From positions 1 to 64,000 of the forward strand of contig DDQZ01000062.1 of assembly GCA_002343505.1 (NCBI GenBank): a stretch of 64,000 nt of DNA. Reading direction: 5' to 3'. Of this stretch, positions 54,928-62,689 are shown piece after piece. The notes beneath the pieces are model-generated. The model had not been told where the DNA came from. It saw nothing but the letters and a program-made list of their open reading frames with translations, and made no database searches. Positions within the stretch are counted from its first letter, which is position 1; the number at the start of each line of letters is the position of its first letter. The position numbers were made by a program, and so were the translations under genes. This DNA comes from Verrucomicrobiaceae bacterium UBA2429 (GTDB taxonomy: Bacteria > Verrucomicrobiota > Verrucomicrobiia > Verrucomicrobiales > Verrucomicrobiaceae).

Positions 54928-56031
54928 ATGCCACCCACCCCTCCGCCCCAAGAAGAAGTCGCCCGGCACAAGCAGGCAAACATCATGCTCTCCCGCGTGG
55001 CCGGCAGCTTGTACTGGATGAGCCGCTACCTGGAGCGCGCGGAAAACCTCGCGCGCCTCGTGGATGTGAACCTGCAGATCCTGCTCGATTTCGGCCAGGT
55101 GGATGACGAGACGCTAAAGGAGCACTGGCTGCCCATCCTGCGCTCCACCCATGACGAGGATCTGTTCTTCCAGCTCTACGAGACCGCCGACAGCGAGAGC
55201 GTCACCGAGTTCCTCACCTTCCGTCCCGAAAATCCAAACTCGCTCCTCTCCTGCATCTCCAGCGCCAGGGAAAACGCCCGCCAGGTGCGCGACCAGATCT
55301 CCACCGAAATGTGGGAGGTGCTCAACGAGGCCTACCACTTCCTCAAAGGCCGCGACGCCGTGAAGGTCTGGCAGGACGGCGCCAGCGAGTTCTACGACCA
55401 GATCAAACGCTACTCCCATCTCTTCCAGGGCATCACCGTCTCCACTTTCTCGCGCAGCGAGGGCTTCGAGTTCATCCAGTTCGGCAAATACCTCGAGCGC
55501 GCGGACAAAATGACCCGCCTGCTCGACATGAAGTACCACATCCTGCTGCCGAAGGTCACCGACGTCGGCGGCGCCGTGGACGCGGCGCAGTGGCAGGCCG
55601 TGCTGCGCTCCGCCAGCGCGGTGGAGGCCTACCGCCGCTTTTATGTGGCGGACATCCTCTTCGCCAAGGTCATCGAGTTCCTCATTTTCCAGGAAAGCTT
55701 CCCGCGTTCCCTCATCTTCTGCCTCCAGCAGATGGACCACTTCGCCCATCTCATCGCCGACATCCCGCAGGGCGAGTACCGCAACGACTCCGAGCGGCGC
55801 TTTGGCCGCTTCCTCAACAACCTGAACTTCACCACCACGAAGGACATCATCCGCCAGGGCCTGCATGAGTTCCTCGACGAGGTGCAGCAGGAGATCAACA
55901 CATTCGGCGCGCACTTGTACAACACCTTCATGTTCACCCCGCCCGTGGATTTGCAGGCGGAGATACGCTTCCACCAGCAGCAGGAGCAGCAGCAGCAGAT
56001 GATGATGATGATGATTTCGCCCGCGGCCTGA
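54928..56031 (+). CDS. Alpha-E domain protein
   Basis: A 367-residue mostly helical protein of the alpha-E/COG2307 family. The family start 'MLSRVAGSLYWMSRYLERAENLARLVDVN' spans about residues 16-45. The 'TFSRSEGFEFIQFGKYLERADKMTRLLDMKYH' repeat-like segment follows in the middle. The C-terminus is a low-complexity tail of Gln and five consecutive Met, encoded by a CAG/ATG microsatellite (about 55973-56011). Function is unknown; its constant partnership with the permuted ATP-grasp and a transglutaminase implies a shared complex or pathway. Confidence 0.9.
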   Translation: MPPTPPPQEEVARHKQANIMLSRVAGSLYWMSRYLERAENLARLVDVNLQILLDFGQVDDETLKEHWLPILRSTHDEDLFFQLYETADSESVTEFLTFRPENPNSLLSCISSARENARQVRDQISTEMWEVLNEAYHFLKGRDAVKVWQDGASEFYDQIKRYSHLFQGITVSTFSRSEGFEFIQFGKYLERADKMTRLLDMKYHILLPKVTDVGGAVDAAQWQAVLRSASAVEAYRRFYVADILFAKVIEFLIFQESFPRSLIFCLQQMDHFAHLIADIPQGEYRNDSERRFGRFLNNLNFTTTKDIIRQGLHEFLDEVQQEINTFGAHLYNTFMFTPPVDLQAEIRFHQQQEQQQQMMMMMISPAA

Positions 56032-56138
56032 GGGAGTGAAAAAACGGGCTGCATTCCCGTGATTCCCTTTCATTCTGACGACAAACCCAGCCAACCGAAT
56101 TGTCCCCAGCAGCCCTCCCGACGCCCGCCCTCACCGGC

Positions 56139-56978
56139 ATGACGCTGCGCGTGCGTCACCTCACCCGTTTTCATTACGAGGGCGTCGTCACCGACAGCTA
56201 CAATGACGCGCGGCTCTGCCCCGTTTCGGACCCGCTCCAGCGCTGCGCCTCCTTTGACCTCGCCATCCGCCCGCGCGTGCCCGTCCACACCCACCATGAC
56301 TTTTATCTGAACCGGGTGGACCACTTTGAGCTGCACGAGGCTCATGAGAATCTCGAGGTCGAGGCCGTCTCCGTCGTCGAGACCCGGCCCGACCCGCGCG
56401 GCCCGGCCCCGTCCGGCATCGGACCGGATGCCCTGCACGCGCCCGGCGTCAGCGAGAACTATTTCGATTATGTCGTCGAGTCCCGCTTCATCCCGCAGAG
56501 CGTCGCCATCTGGCGCGAGGCCATGGATGTCATCGAGGGAGACGCTTCCGACCTCTGGGCCGATGCCGTCAGGCTCGGCCGCCATGTCCACGCCAGCTTC
56601 GCCTACGACCCGGACTGGACGCACGTCCACACGGACGCCGCGGAGGCGCTCAAAGACCGCCGCGGCGTGTGCCAGGACTACGCGCATGTGATGATCGCCC
56701 TCTGCCGCGCCAAGGGCATTCCAGCGCGTTACGTCAGCGGCTACTTTTTCAATGACAAGACCGGCGATGAAAACGAGGCCTCCCACGCCTGGATGGAGGT
56801 CTTCCTGCCAGGGCACGGCTGGAAGGCCTGGGACCCCACCCACGGCCGCGAGGCCGACACCCGTTATGTGAAGCTCGCCATCGGCCGCGACTACGCGGAT
56901 GCCAAGCCATTGAGCGGCCGCTTCCGCGGCACCGCCAGCAGGCACATTGAGGTCAGCGTGCAGGTGCGCAGGCAGTGA
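56139..56978 (+). CDS. Transglutaminase-like family protein
   Basis: A 279-residue protein with an N-terminal beta domain (about 1-120) followed by a transglutaminase/protease-like core. The catalytic triad is visible: Cys178 in 'GVCQDYAH', His216 in 'ASHAWMEV' and Asp232 in 'WDPTHG'. The start at 56139 (MTLRVRHLTRF) is the family N-terminus; an upstream TTG at 56100 is less likely. Third gene of the cassette; it could cleave or transfer the amide bond made by the ATP-grasp protein. No Anbu proteasome-like gene is found next to it. Confidence 0.9.
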   Translation: MTLRVRHLTRFHYEGVVTDSYNDARLCPVSDPLQRCASFDLAIRPRVPVHTHHDFYLNRVDHFELHEAHENLEVEAVSVVETRPDPRGPAPSGIGPDALHAPGVSENYFDYVVESRFIPQSVAIWREAMDVIEGDASDLWADAVRLGRHVHASFAYDPDWTHVHTDAAEALKDRRGVCQDYAHVMIALCRAKGIPARYVSGYFFNDKTGDENEASHAWMEVFLPGHGWKAWDPTHGREADTRYVKLAIGRDYADAKPLSGRFRGTASRHIEVSVQVRRQ

Positions 56979-56990
56979 GCCTTGCATCCT

Positions 56991-57009
56991 GTCCGCGCGG
57001 CGCGCGGAC
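56991..57009. terminator. Symmetric hairpin between convergent genes
   Basis: GTCCGCGC (56991-56998) and GCGCGGAC (57002-57009) form an eight-base-pair stem with a GGC loop. Located 13 bases after the transglutaminase stop and 64 bases from the stop of the convergent gene, it could serve both directions. No T-run follows on either strand. Confidence 0.45.
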
Positions 57010-57072
57010 GACGCGGGTTCAACGGGCTGGGGGCGGCTTCAGAGTCGTTGAAAATCCGCGCCCGTCCGCATT

Positions 57073-57924
57073 TCAGGCTGAGCCAGCCGTGCAAAGCCCG
57101 CGCTTCCTCACGCGGGCGGAGCGCGCCTTCATGCGTCCGCGCAGCTTCGCCAGATGCAGTTCGTGCCGCAGCGCGTGGTTGCGCTTCTCCAGATGGCGCA
57201 GCCTTTGCTCCATCTCCGCCGCGGCGGGCGCGGGCGGGGGCAGCTTCGGCGCAGGCGGCGGGCCGGGAGGAGGCTTCGGAGCGGCGGGCGGGACTCTGGG
57301 CACCGTTGGAGCGGACGTGGTCGCCGGGCTCGCCAGCGCCGGCAGAGCCGCGCCATTGCCGCCGGACGGGGCTGGCGCTCCGCCGCCGCCGAGGTCGGGC
57401 AGCGGAGTGATGACTGGCGCGCCGCCATCGCCACCCTCCCCGGATGGCGGGTCATCCGCAGGCGGTTTGGCAGCCTGCGGCTTCGGGGCTTGAGGTTTCG
57501 GAGCGGGGGCCGTCATCGCTTCGAGCTGGAGGATGCGCGCCTTGGCGGCGGGCAGTTCAGCGCACATCTGCCGGGCGGCCTCCAGGGAGGCGCGCAGCTC
57601 CGTCTCGCGCTGACGGGAGTCGTGCAGCAGGCCGTCAAAGCGCTGCCTCTCGCCGCTGACGTGAGCGTCAGCCGTGGCGCGGAAGGCGTCGAACTGGCGC
57701 TGCATCTCCTCGCGCCAGGCCCTGGACTCATGACGGCTCGTCGCCAGGTCCTGCTTCGTCACTGAGAGTTGCGCGGCCAGGTTTTCATTGGCCTTGAGCA
57801 GCTTCCTTTCCGCCAGACGCAGCAGGATCACCCGGATGAGGGCCAGCAGGAGGAAGAACACCGCAAGAGCGGCGATGAGGACGTAAAGATGGGCTTCGCG
57901 CGGGATGGAATCCATAATTCCCAT
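57073..57924 (-). CDS. Hypothetical single-span coiled-coil protein with Pro-rich linker
   Basis: A 283-residue protein of no recognised family. A single membrane span (about 11-35) is followed by a long charged coiled-coil (about 38-137), a Pro/Ala-rich linker (about 138-236) and a basic coiled-coil C-terminus (about 237-275). The short N-terminus suggests a membrane-anchored scaffold. The start is uncertain: the ATG at 57924 or, three codons later, at 57915; neither has a strong Shine-Dalgarno. It is transcribed convergently to the transglutaminase gene. The 261 bases upstream, to the glyA stop at 58186, hold no feature I can name. Confidence 0.6.
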   Translation of the reverse strand: MGIMDSIPREAHLYVLIAALAVFFLLLALIRVILLRLAERKLLKANENLAAQLSVTKQDLATSRHESRAWREEMQRQFDAFRATADAHVSGERQRFDGLLHDSRQRETELRASLEAARQMCAELPAAKARILQLEAMTAPAPKPQAPKPQAAKPPADDPPSGEGGDGGAPVITPLPDLGGGGAPAPSGGNGAALPALASPATTSAPTVPRVPPAAPKPPPGPPPAPKLPPPAPAAAEMEQRLRHLEKRNHALRHELHLAKLRGRMKARSARVRKRGLCTAGSA

Positions 57925-58185
57925 GCTAAGCAGGTTCGTTTCCGGGAGGCAATCTTTTTTCCACCGGCGGAAAATCATCCCCGGCGCTGGCCGTTGCGCA
58001 GCCTTTTCATTCTGCGGGCCGCCCATGCCTCCAGCACATGAGCAAATCCGCCCCGCCTCGGTGCTTCAACTCATTTGCCGGCCAAGCCCCGACCGACTCC
58101 TCCGGCTCCAGTGGCAATGGAGCCACCACGCATGGGCAAGCCAATGCGGTGACATTTGGCTGGAATGCTACGGCATGGCGGCGGC

Positions 58186-59874
58186 TCACGGCAGCGGGAA
58201 GCGCTCGTTGGCGGCGGCGACTTCGGCTTTGATTTGGGCGAGCGTCTCCGGCTGGTCCACGCTTTGCAGGGCGCGGTCCATCCAGGCGGCGATGAGCTCC
58301 ATCTCGGGCTCCTTCATGCCGCGGGTGGTGACGGCGGGGGTGCCGACGCGGATGCCGCCGCCGAGGGTGATCTTCTCGGTGTCGAAGGGGATGCCGTTTT
58401 TGTTCACGGTGATGCCGGCGAGGTCGAGCGTCTCGCTGGCGATCTTGCCGTTGAGGCCCTTGGGGCGCAGGTCCACGAGCATGAGGTGGTTGTCGGTGCC
58501 GCCGCTGGTGATGCGGTAGCCGCGGGCGGCGAGGGCGGCGGCCAGGGCCCGGGCGTTTTTGACGATCTGCCGGGTGTAGGTCTTGAAGTCGGGGTTCAGG
58601 CACTCGCCGAAGCAGACGGCCTTGGCGGCGATGACGTGCATCAGCGGGCCGCCCTGGATGCCGGGGAAGACCTGGCTTTGGAGTTTTTTGAAAAGGTCCT
58701 CGCGGTTGGTGAGGATGAGGCCGCCGCGCGGTCCGCGCAGGCTTTTGTGCGTGGTGGTGGTGATGAAGTCGGCGTGCTCGATGGGGCTGGGATGCGCGCC
58801 GCCGGCGACGAGGCCGGCGATGTGGGCCATGTCCACGAAGAGGTAGGCGCCGACGCTTTTGGCGATCTCGGCCATGCGCGCGAAGTCAATGACGCGCGGG
58901 TAGGCGGAGGCGCCGGCGGTGATCATCTTCGGCTTCTCGCGCAGGGCCACCTCGGCCAGCTCGTCGTAGTCAATGCGCTCGTCATTCTGGCTGACGCCGT
59001 ACTGGCAGAAGTCATAGAAGCGGCCGGAGAAGTTGGCGGGGTTGCCGTGGGTGAGGTGGCCGCCGTGGGCGAGGTTCATGCCGAGCACTTTGTCGCCATG
59101 CTGGAGCACGCTGAAATAAACGGCGGCATTGGCTTGGGAGCCGGAGTGGGGTTGGACGTTGGCGTATTTGGCGCCGAAGAGCTGGCAGGCGCGGTCTATG
59201 GCGAGCTGCTCGACTTTGTCCACTTCCTCGCAGCCGCCGTACCAGCGTTTCGCGGGGTAGCCCTCGGCGTATTTGTTCGTCAGGCAGGAGCCCTGCGCGG
59301 CCATGACGGCGCGGCTGGTGAAATTCTCACTGGCAATGAGCTCGATGTGGGTCTGCTGGCGGTGCTGCTCGGCGCGGATGATTTCGGCGACGGCAGGGTC
59401 GGCTGAGGCGAGGATGCTGAGGGGGTGGGCTTGGGTGTTCATTTTATCTACCCGGCGGCCATGGCGGCCGCCGGCAAAGGGTGTCTTGAGCCATGCGTCC
59501 ACGATCTGCCGCGCGGCAGCGGGCGTCGTGGTTTTGCCGGCCAGGCAGAGGACGTTGCTGGCATTGTGCTCGCGGGTGATCGCGGCGGTCTCCGCGTCAT
59601 GGACGAGGCTGGCCTGGATGCCGGCGTGGCGGTTGGCGGCGATGCTGACGCCGATGCCGGTGGTGCAGACGAGGATGCCCGCGTCGGCGCCGCCGTCGAG
59701 CACGCGCTGCGCGACGGCCTCGGCGAAGTCCGGGTAATCCACCGAATCCGGCGTGTGCGTGCCCACATCCTCCACCTCGTAGCCGCCGGCGCGCAGGTGC
59801 GCGGCGACTTCGTTTTTCAGGCTCAGGCCGCCGTGGTCGGCGCCGATGGCGAGGGTGCGGGGGAGGTCGGGCAT
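58186..59874 (-). CDS. rpiB-glyA: In-frame RpiB-GlyA fusion: ribose-5-phosphate isomerase B and serine hydroxymethyltransferase
   Basis: A single 562-residue open frame. Residues 1-144 are RpiB-like ('ADHGG', catalytic Cys70 in '[15 protein letters not shown]'), which interconverts ribose 5-phosphate and ribulose 5-phosphate. Residues 145-562 are SHMT: 'LIASENFTS', the Asp348/His351 region 'FVDMAHIAG' and the PLP lysine Lys377 in '[14 protein letters not shown]'; it converts serine plus tetrahydrofolate to glycine plus 5,10-methylene-THF. There is no stop between 'RHGRRVDK' and 'MNTQAHPLS'; the internal ATG at 59442 could start a separate GlyA, but its upstream sequence has only a weak GGGTAG. 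The order phosphatase-rpiB-glyA resembles the B. subtilis ywlE-ywlF-glyA region. Fusion is the simplest reading; a sequence error or internal start must be excluded. Confidence 0.85.
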   Translation of the reverse strand: MPDLPRTLAIGADHGGLSLKNEVAAHLRAGGYEVEDVGTHTPDSVDYPDFAEAVAQRVLDGGADAGILVCTTGIGVSIAANRHAGIQASLVHDAETAAITREHNASNVLCLAGKTTTPAAARQIVDAWLKTPFAGGRHGRRVDKMNTQAHPLSILASADPAVAEIIRAEQHRQQTHIELIASENFTSRAVMAAQGSCLTNKYAEGYPAKRWYGGCEEVDKVEQLAIDRACQLFGAKYANVQPHSGSQANAAVYFSVLQHGDKVLGMNLAHGGHLTHGNPANFSGRFYDFCQYGVSQNDERIDYDELAEVALREKPKMITAGASAYPRVIDFARMAEIAKSVGAYLFVDMAHIAGLVAGGAHPSPIEHADFITTTTHKSLRGPRGGLILTNREDLFKKLQSQVFPGIQGGPLMHVIAAKAVCFGECLNPDFKTYTRQIVKNARALAAALAARGYRITSGGTDNHLMLVDLRPKGLNGKIASETLDLAGITVNKNGIPFDTEKITLGGGIRVGTPAVTTRGMKEPEMELIAAWMDRALQSVDQPETLAQIKAEVAAANERFPLP

Positions 59875-59910
59875 TGGGGTGTTTGGAGCGGGGAAAGGGC
59901 AGGGGCCGGG

Positions 59911-60396
59911 TCACTGGCTGCCGGGTTCGGCGCCTTTCCAGGTCTGCTCGATGTAGGCGAGGATGCTGGGGAGGAGCTTGTCGAGGATGTCGAGGGTCTC
60001 CCGGTATTCCTCAATGCCGCCGCCGAAGGGGTCGGTGACATCGCGTCCGCGCAGGCTGTCGTCGGGCGCGAACTCGCTGAGCAGGTAGAATTTGTCCCCG
60101 GCCTCCGGGTAGTCCATGAGCAGGGAGGCCAGATGGCTGCGGCTGAGGGCGAAGACATGGGTGGCCTCGTCCACCAGGCCGGCGGTGACGGCGCGGCTGC
60201 TGTGGGCGGAGAGGTCCAGTCCGCGCTCCCGGGCCAGCTCCACACTGTGGCGGCTGGCGGGCTGGCCGGAGAAGGCGCCGACTCCGGCGCTCTGGACGGT
60301 GTAGTCGGGACGGTCCTTGACCAGATCGCGGAAAAGCGCCTCCGCCAGGGGGCTGCGGCAGGTGTTTCCGGTGCAGACAAAGAGGACTCGTTTCAA
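59911..60396 (-). CDS. ywlE: Low-molecular-weight protein phosphatase (YwlE-like)
   Basis: A 161-residue LMW protein-tyrosine-phosphatase-fold enzyme. The P-loop CTGNTCRS (C8 to R14) holds the nucleophile, and Asp122 in 'TDPFGG' is the general acid. The loop carries Thr at position 12, as in the protein-arginine phosphatase YwlE of B. subtilis, rather than the Ile common in tyrosine phosphatases, so arginine-phosphatase activity is possible; this rests on one residue and gene order. It is 36 bases upstream of rpiB-glyA and probably co-transcribed with it. A PTP role in polysaccharide regulation remains an alternative. Confidence 0.88.
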   Translation of the reverse strand: MKRVLFVCTGNTCRSPLAEALFRDLVKDRPDYTVQSAGVGAFSGQPASRHSVELARERGLDLSAHSSRAVTAGLVDEATHVFALSRSHLASLLMDYPEAGDKFYLLSEFAPDDSLRGRDVTDPFGGGIEEYRETLDILDKLLPSILAYIEQTWKGAEPGSQ

Positions 60397-60539
60397 AGGA
60401 CGCGCAGGATGCCGCGCCGGGGGGCTTTGTCAAAAGCGGAGAGCCTGGAAATGGGCGCGCGACCTGCCTTATCGTGCGCATGGGTCGCCCGTTCACTTCG
60501 CGGCTTCGCAGCAGGGCTCCATCCTCGCGGGGCGCGTGA

Positions 60540-60558
60540 CCCAGGGCGTCGCCCTGGG
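60540..60558. repeat. Palindrome CCCAGGGCG-T-CGCCCTGGG
   Basis: Nine-base arms are perfect reverse complements around a single T. Its likely nature is a dispersed intergenic palindrome; no transcription role is evident. Confidence 0.75.
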
Positions 60559-60682
60559 CTGGGATGGGCCGCGCCTTTGGCGCTTTCGGATCGAAGGCGT
60601 CGTGCCGGGCCGGGGCGGCATCCTGGGGGGCAGGCCGTCGGCGCTGTGCAGAAGCTGCCAGGCATCTGCGCTTGCGCGCGGA

Positions 60683-60766
60683 GTCGTGCGGCTTGTGGGG
60701 AGGCTGCCTTGGCACGTTTGCGAAGTCGCGCGGCTTGTGGGGAGGCTCCTTGGGGGGCGGAAAAGG
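60683..60766. repeat. 42-bp tandem duplication
   Basis: Two copies, beginning at 60683 and 60725, share the core CGGCTTGTGGGGAGGCT and differ by a few substitutions and one indel near their ends. Confidence 0.6.
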
Positions 60767-61055
60767 CTTTTGGGCTGCCTCCAGAGCTGACTTTGGCCTG
60801 GTGGAGGAGTTTTTGGCGGGGCGGGGATGCGGCTTTAGCGGCGCGGGAGGTAGCTGGCGGTGGCGGGCAGGCTGCGCTGGCGCTGGAAAGGAGTCGCGCG
60901 GAGGCAGGGCAGGCTGCCGGGGTGGCGGAAAGGTCTTTGGCGCGGGTTCGGGAACTGCTCCTGGACGGGCGGCGGGGTTTTTCGGCTCATCCGGGAAGTG
61001 GGTGCGGAGTTTGGGTTCCGCGCGGCAGCACCTTCACGGCGGCAGCCCTTGGACT

Positions 61056-61073
61056 GCGGCAGCCTGCTGCCGC
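61056..61073. repeat. Palindrome GCGGCAG-CCTG-CTGCCGC
   Basis: Seven-base arms around a four-base loop, located 7 bases before the first GGAAGAC palindrome. Probably part of one composite repeat unit. Confidence 0.7.
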
Positions 61074-61080
61074 TTTCGGA

Positions 61081-61098
61081 GGAAGACGTGAGTCTTCC
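61081..61098. repeat. GGAAGAC-GTGA-GTCTTCC palindrome, copy 1
   Basis: Seven-base arms around a GTGA loop. An identical copy occurs at 61185-61202, 104 bases away, with a similar GGAGGCGCGGGCGG context downstream, so both are parts of a longer repeat. Confidence 0.75.
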
Positions 61099-61184
61099 CG
61101 GATTGGAGGCGCGGGCGGAATGGAGAGTCTGCGCCGGGGGCGGGGCAGACTGACGTTTGCCTCTACGCGGGCGGCGCGGGTAGA

Positions 61185-61202
61185 GGAAGACGTGAGTCTT
61201 CC
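61185..61202. repeat. GGAAGAC-GTGA-GTCTTCC palindrome, copy 2
   Basis: Identical to the palindrome at 61081-61098. It is 35 bases from the stop of the convergent minus-strand gene, so it may also act as a transcript end. Confidence 0.75.
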
Positions 61203-61236
61203 CCGGATGGGAGGCGCGGGCGGGGGCGGCGGGGCG

Positions 61237-62574
61237 TCAGAGGCGCACGGTTTCGAGGACCTCGAGCGCGGTGATTTTCCAGGCTCCTTCGACGGGGGAG
61301 ACGGTGACGCGGGCGGTGTAGCGGTTCACGCGGGTGTGGGTGTGGCCCCAGTGGCCGACGGTGCCGAGGGCGGTCCACTGGCAGTCGGCGGTGAAGCCCG
61401 CGTCTGCGGGCGTGACCTTGTCCACATCGGCGCTGAACTCCTGGATGGTGACGCGCGCGCCTTCGCGCCCCTCAAGGCTGAGGGCCTGGAGGGTTTCGAG
61501 GTAAAGGCGGCGCAGGAGCTCGCCATGCACGCTGCGGGCCAGCACATCGTAGATGGCGGACTCGCCGCGCTGGTCGAAGGCGCGGTAGGCGTTGAGCAGG
61601 AGGGGCTCGAGGATGGGCGCGGCCTGCTCCGGGCGGGTGATGCCGGAGGCGGGGCCGCCGATGCCGGGCAGGGAGAGGGGCAGCCGGGGCCAGAGCGGGA
61701 CGGCGCTGGCTGCCCAGACGATGAGCCAGGGGGCGATGCCGCCGGGCAGGCGGTGGTGGCGGTGACGGTGGCGTTTTCTGGCGGCCAGCCAGAGTAGGAG
61801 GCCGGCCAGCAGCCAGAGGAGGAAGCCGAGGGGCAGGCGGAAGCCGCCGGTGGCGTGGATGGCGGGGATTTCGACAAGCGGCGCGGGGGCCGGCAGCCGG
61901 CCGAGGTTTTTCCAGGCGAGGGTGGCGGACTCGCGGGTGAGGGGTGTGGAGGCCTCGCTCCTGGGGCCGTAAAAGAGGGTGACGGGCAGGCTGCCGCCGC
62001 CGGGCAGGTGCCCCTGCCAGTGTGTCTCGATCTCCTCCGGCGACGGCGGCAGGTCGAAGACCCAGGTGAGGCCGACGATGACCCCGCCCAACGGCGGCTC
62101 CTGGCCGGGCTCAAGGGGGAGGGTGGCGCCGGGTCTGCCGGTGAGAAGGGCGGGGGCGGGCATGGCGCGGCGGAGGAGGACGCCGCTCTCGGAGACCTGG
62201 CACCACGCTTCGGCGCGCTGGGCCAGGGCTGCGAGCAGGCGCTGGCCGGATGCGGCGTCGAGCGCAGGCGGCAGCGGGGCGGATGGGTCGAGCATGCGCA
62301 TGAGGCTGGCCGCGTCGAAGAGGGCCTCGAAGCGCGCCTGCCCCGGCTCAAGGTAGAGGTAGGCCTGGGCGACGGGTTCGATGACTGGAGCGGGGGGCTT
62401 TTCCGGCTGCTGCCCGGCCTTGGGGGCGGCGCGCGCGGGCGCGGGCTGCCCTGGCACGGCGCGGCGGAGCATGTCTGCGGGAGTGAGCTGCAAGGTCTGC
62501 GCCCGGAGCGCGGGGAGGTGGAAGCCCGCGAGGAGAAGCAGAAGGATGCGGCAAAGTGTGGCGCGCGAAGGCAT
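61237..62574 (-). CDS. Hypothetical exported membrane protein
   Basis: A 445-residue protein of no family I recognise. It has a signal-like N-terminus (MPSRATLCRILLLLLAGFHLP), an exported N-terminal part rich in Pro/Ala (about 40-70), then a central beta-type region (about 70-240), two membrane spans (about 247-265 and 280-298) separated by an Arg/His cluster (268-275), and a mixed C-terminal domain of about 145 residues. The ATG at 62574 was preferred over the open frame start at 62691 because it directly precedes the signal. Divergent from obgE; 115 bases separate the starts. Confidence 0.6.
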   Translation of the reverse strand: MPSRATLCRILLLLLAGFHLPALRAQTLQLTPADMLRRAVPGQPAPARAAPKAGQQPEKPPAPVIEPVAQAYLYLEPGQARFEALFDAASLMRMLDPSAPLPPALDAASGQRLLAALAQRAEAWCQVSESGVLLRRAMPAPALLTGRPGATLPLEPGQEPPLGGVIVGLTWVFDLPPSPEEIETHWQGHLPGGGSLPVTLFYGPRSEASTPLTRESATLAWKNLGRLPAPAPLVEIPAIHATGGFRLPLGFLLWLLAGLLLWLAARKRHRHRHHRLPGGIAPWLIVWAASAVPLWPRLPLSLPGIGGPASGITRPEQAAPILEPLLLNAYRAFDQRGESAIYDVLARSVHGELLRRLYLETLQALSLEGREGARVTIQEFSADVDKVTPADAGFTADCQWTALGTVGHWGHTHTRVNRYTARVTVSPVEGAWKITALEVLETVRL

Positions 62575-62652
62575 GAGCGGAATAAGCGGGCGGAGCGGGG
62601 GCGCGGCAACCGGAAGTAAGGCGCGGGGGAGCGGATTCCCCGCGCGCGGCGC

Positions 62653-62681
62653 TTGTGCGGACGGGCTGGCCGGGCTAGGTG
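62653..62681 (+). promoter_or_regulatory. Candidate promoter of obgE
   Basis: TTGTGC (62653-62658), a 17-base spacer and TAGGTG (62676-62681); the ATG is eight bases on. AGGTGGAGG (62677-62685) overlaps the -10 box and also looks like a Shine-Dalgarno sequence, so either the promoter call or the short leader may be wrong. Confidence 0.3.
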
Positions 62682-62689
62682 GAGGGTTC

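Larger units (their letters stand above)
60397..61236. other. 840-base repeat-rich intergenic region without a supported gene
   Basis: No frame here looks like a gene. The stretch contains a 42-bp tandem duplication, a 19-base palindrome, a GCGGCAG hairpin and two copies of a GGAAGAC palindrome (each listed separately). It separates the ywlE promoter side from the orphan membrane protein's stop. Long open frames through it are low-complexity Gly/Arg/Ala products. Confidence 0.7.

Noticed and set aside
56100..56138. TTG start for the transglutaminase gene
   Set aside because: The residues before the ATG at 56139 (Pro/Ala/Thr-rich) do not match the family, and MTLRVRHLTRF is the standard N-terminus.
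60564..61091. 175-codon plus-strand frame in the 60.4-61.2 kb region
   Set aside because: It is a Gly/Arg/Ala low-complexity product passing through dispersed palindromes, with no homologous look or start signal.
59425..61797. Plus-strand 790-codon open frame across rpiB-glyA, ywlE and the repeat region
   Set aside because: It is antisense to well-supported conserved genes, has no domain, and continues through intergenic palindromes. It arises from high GC content.
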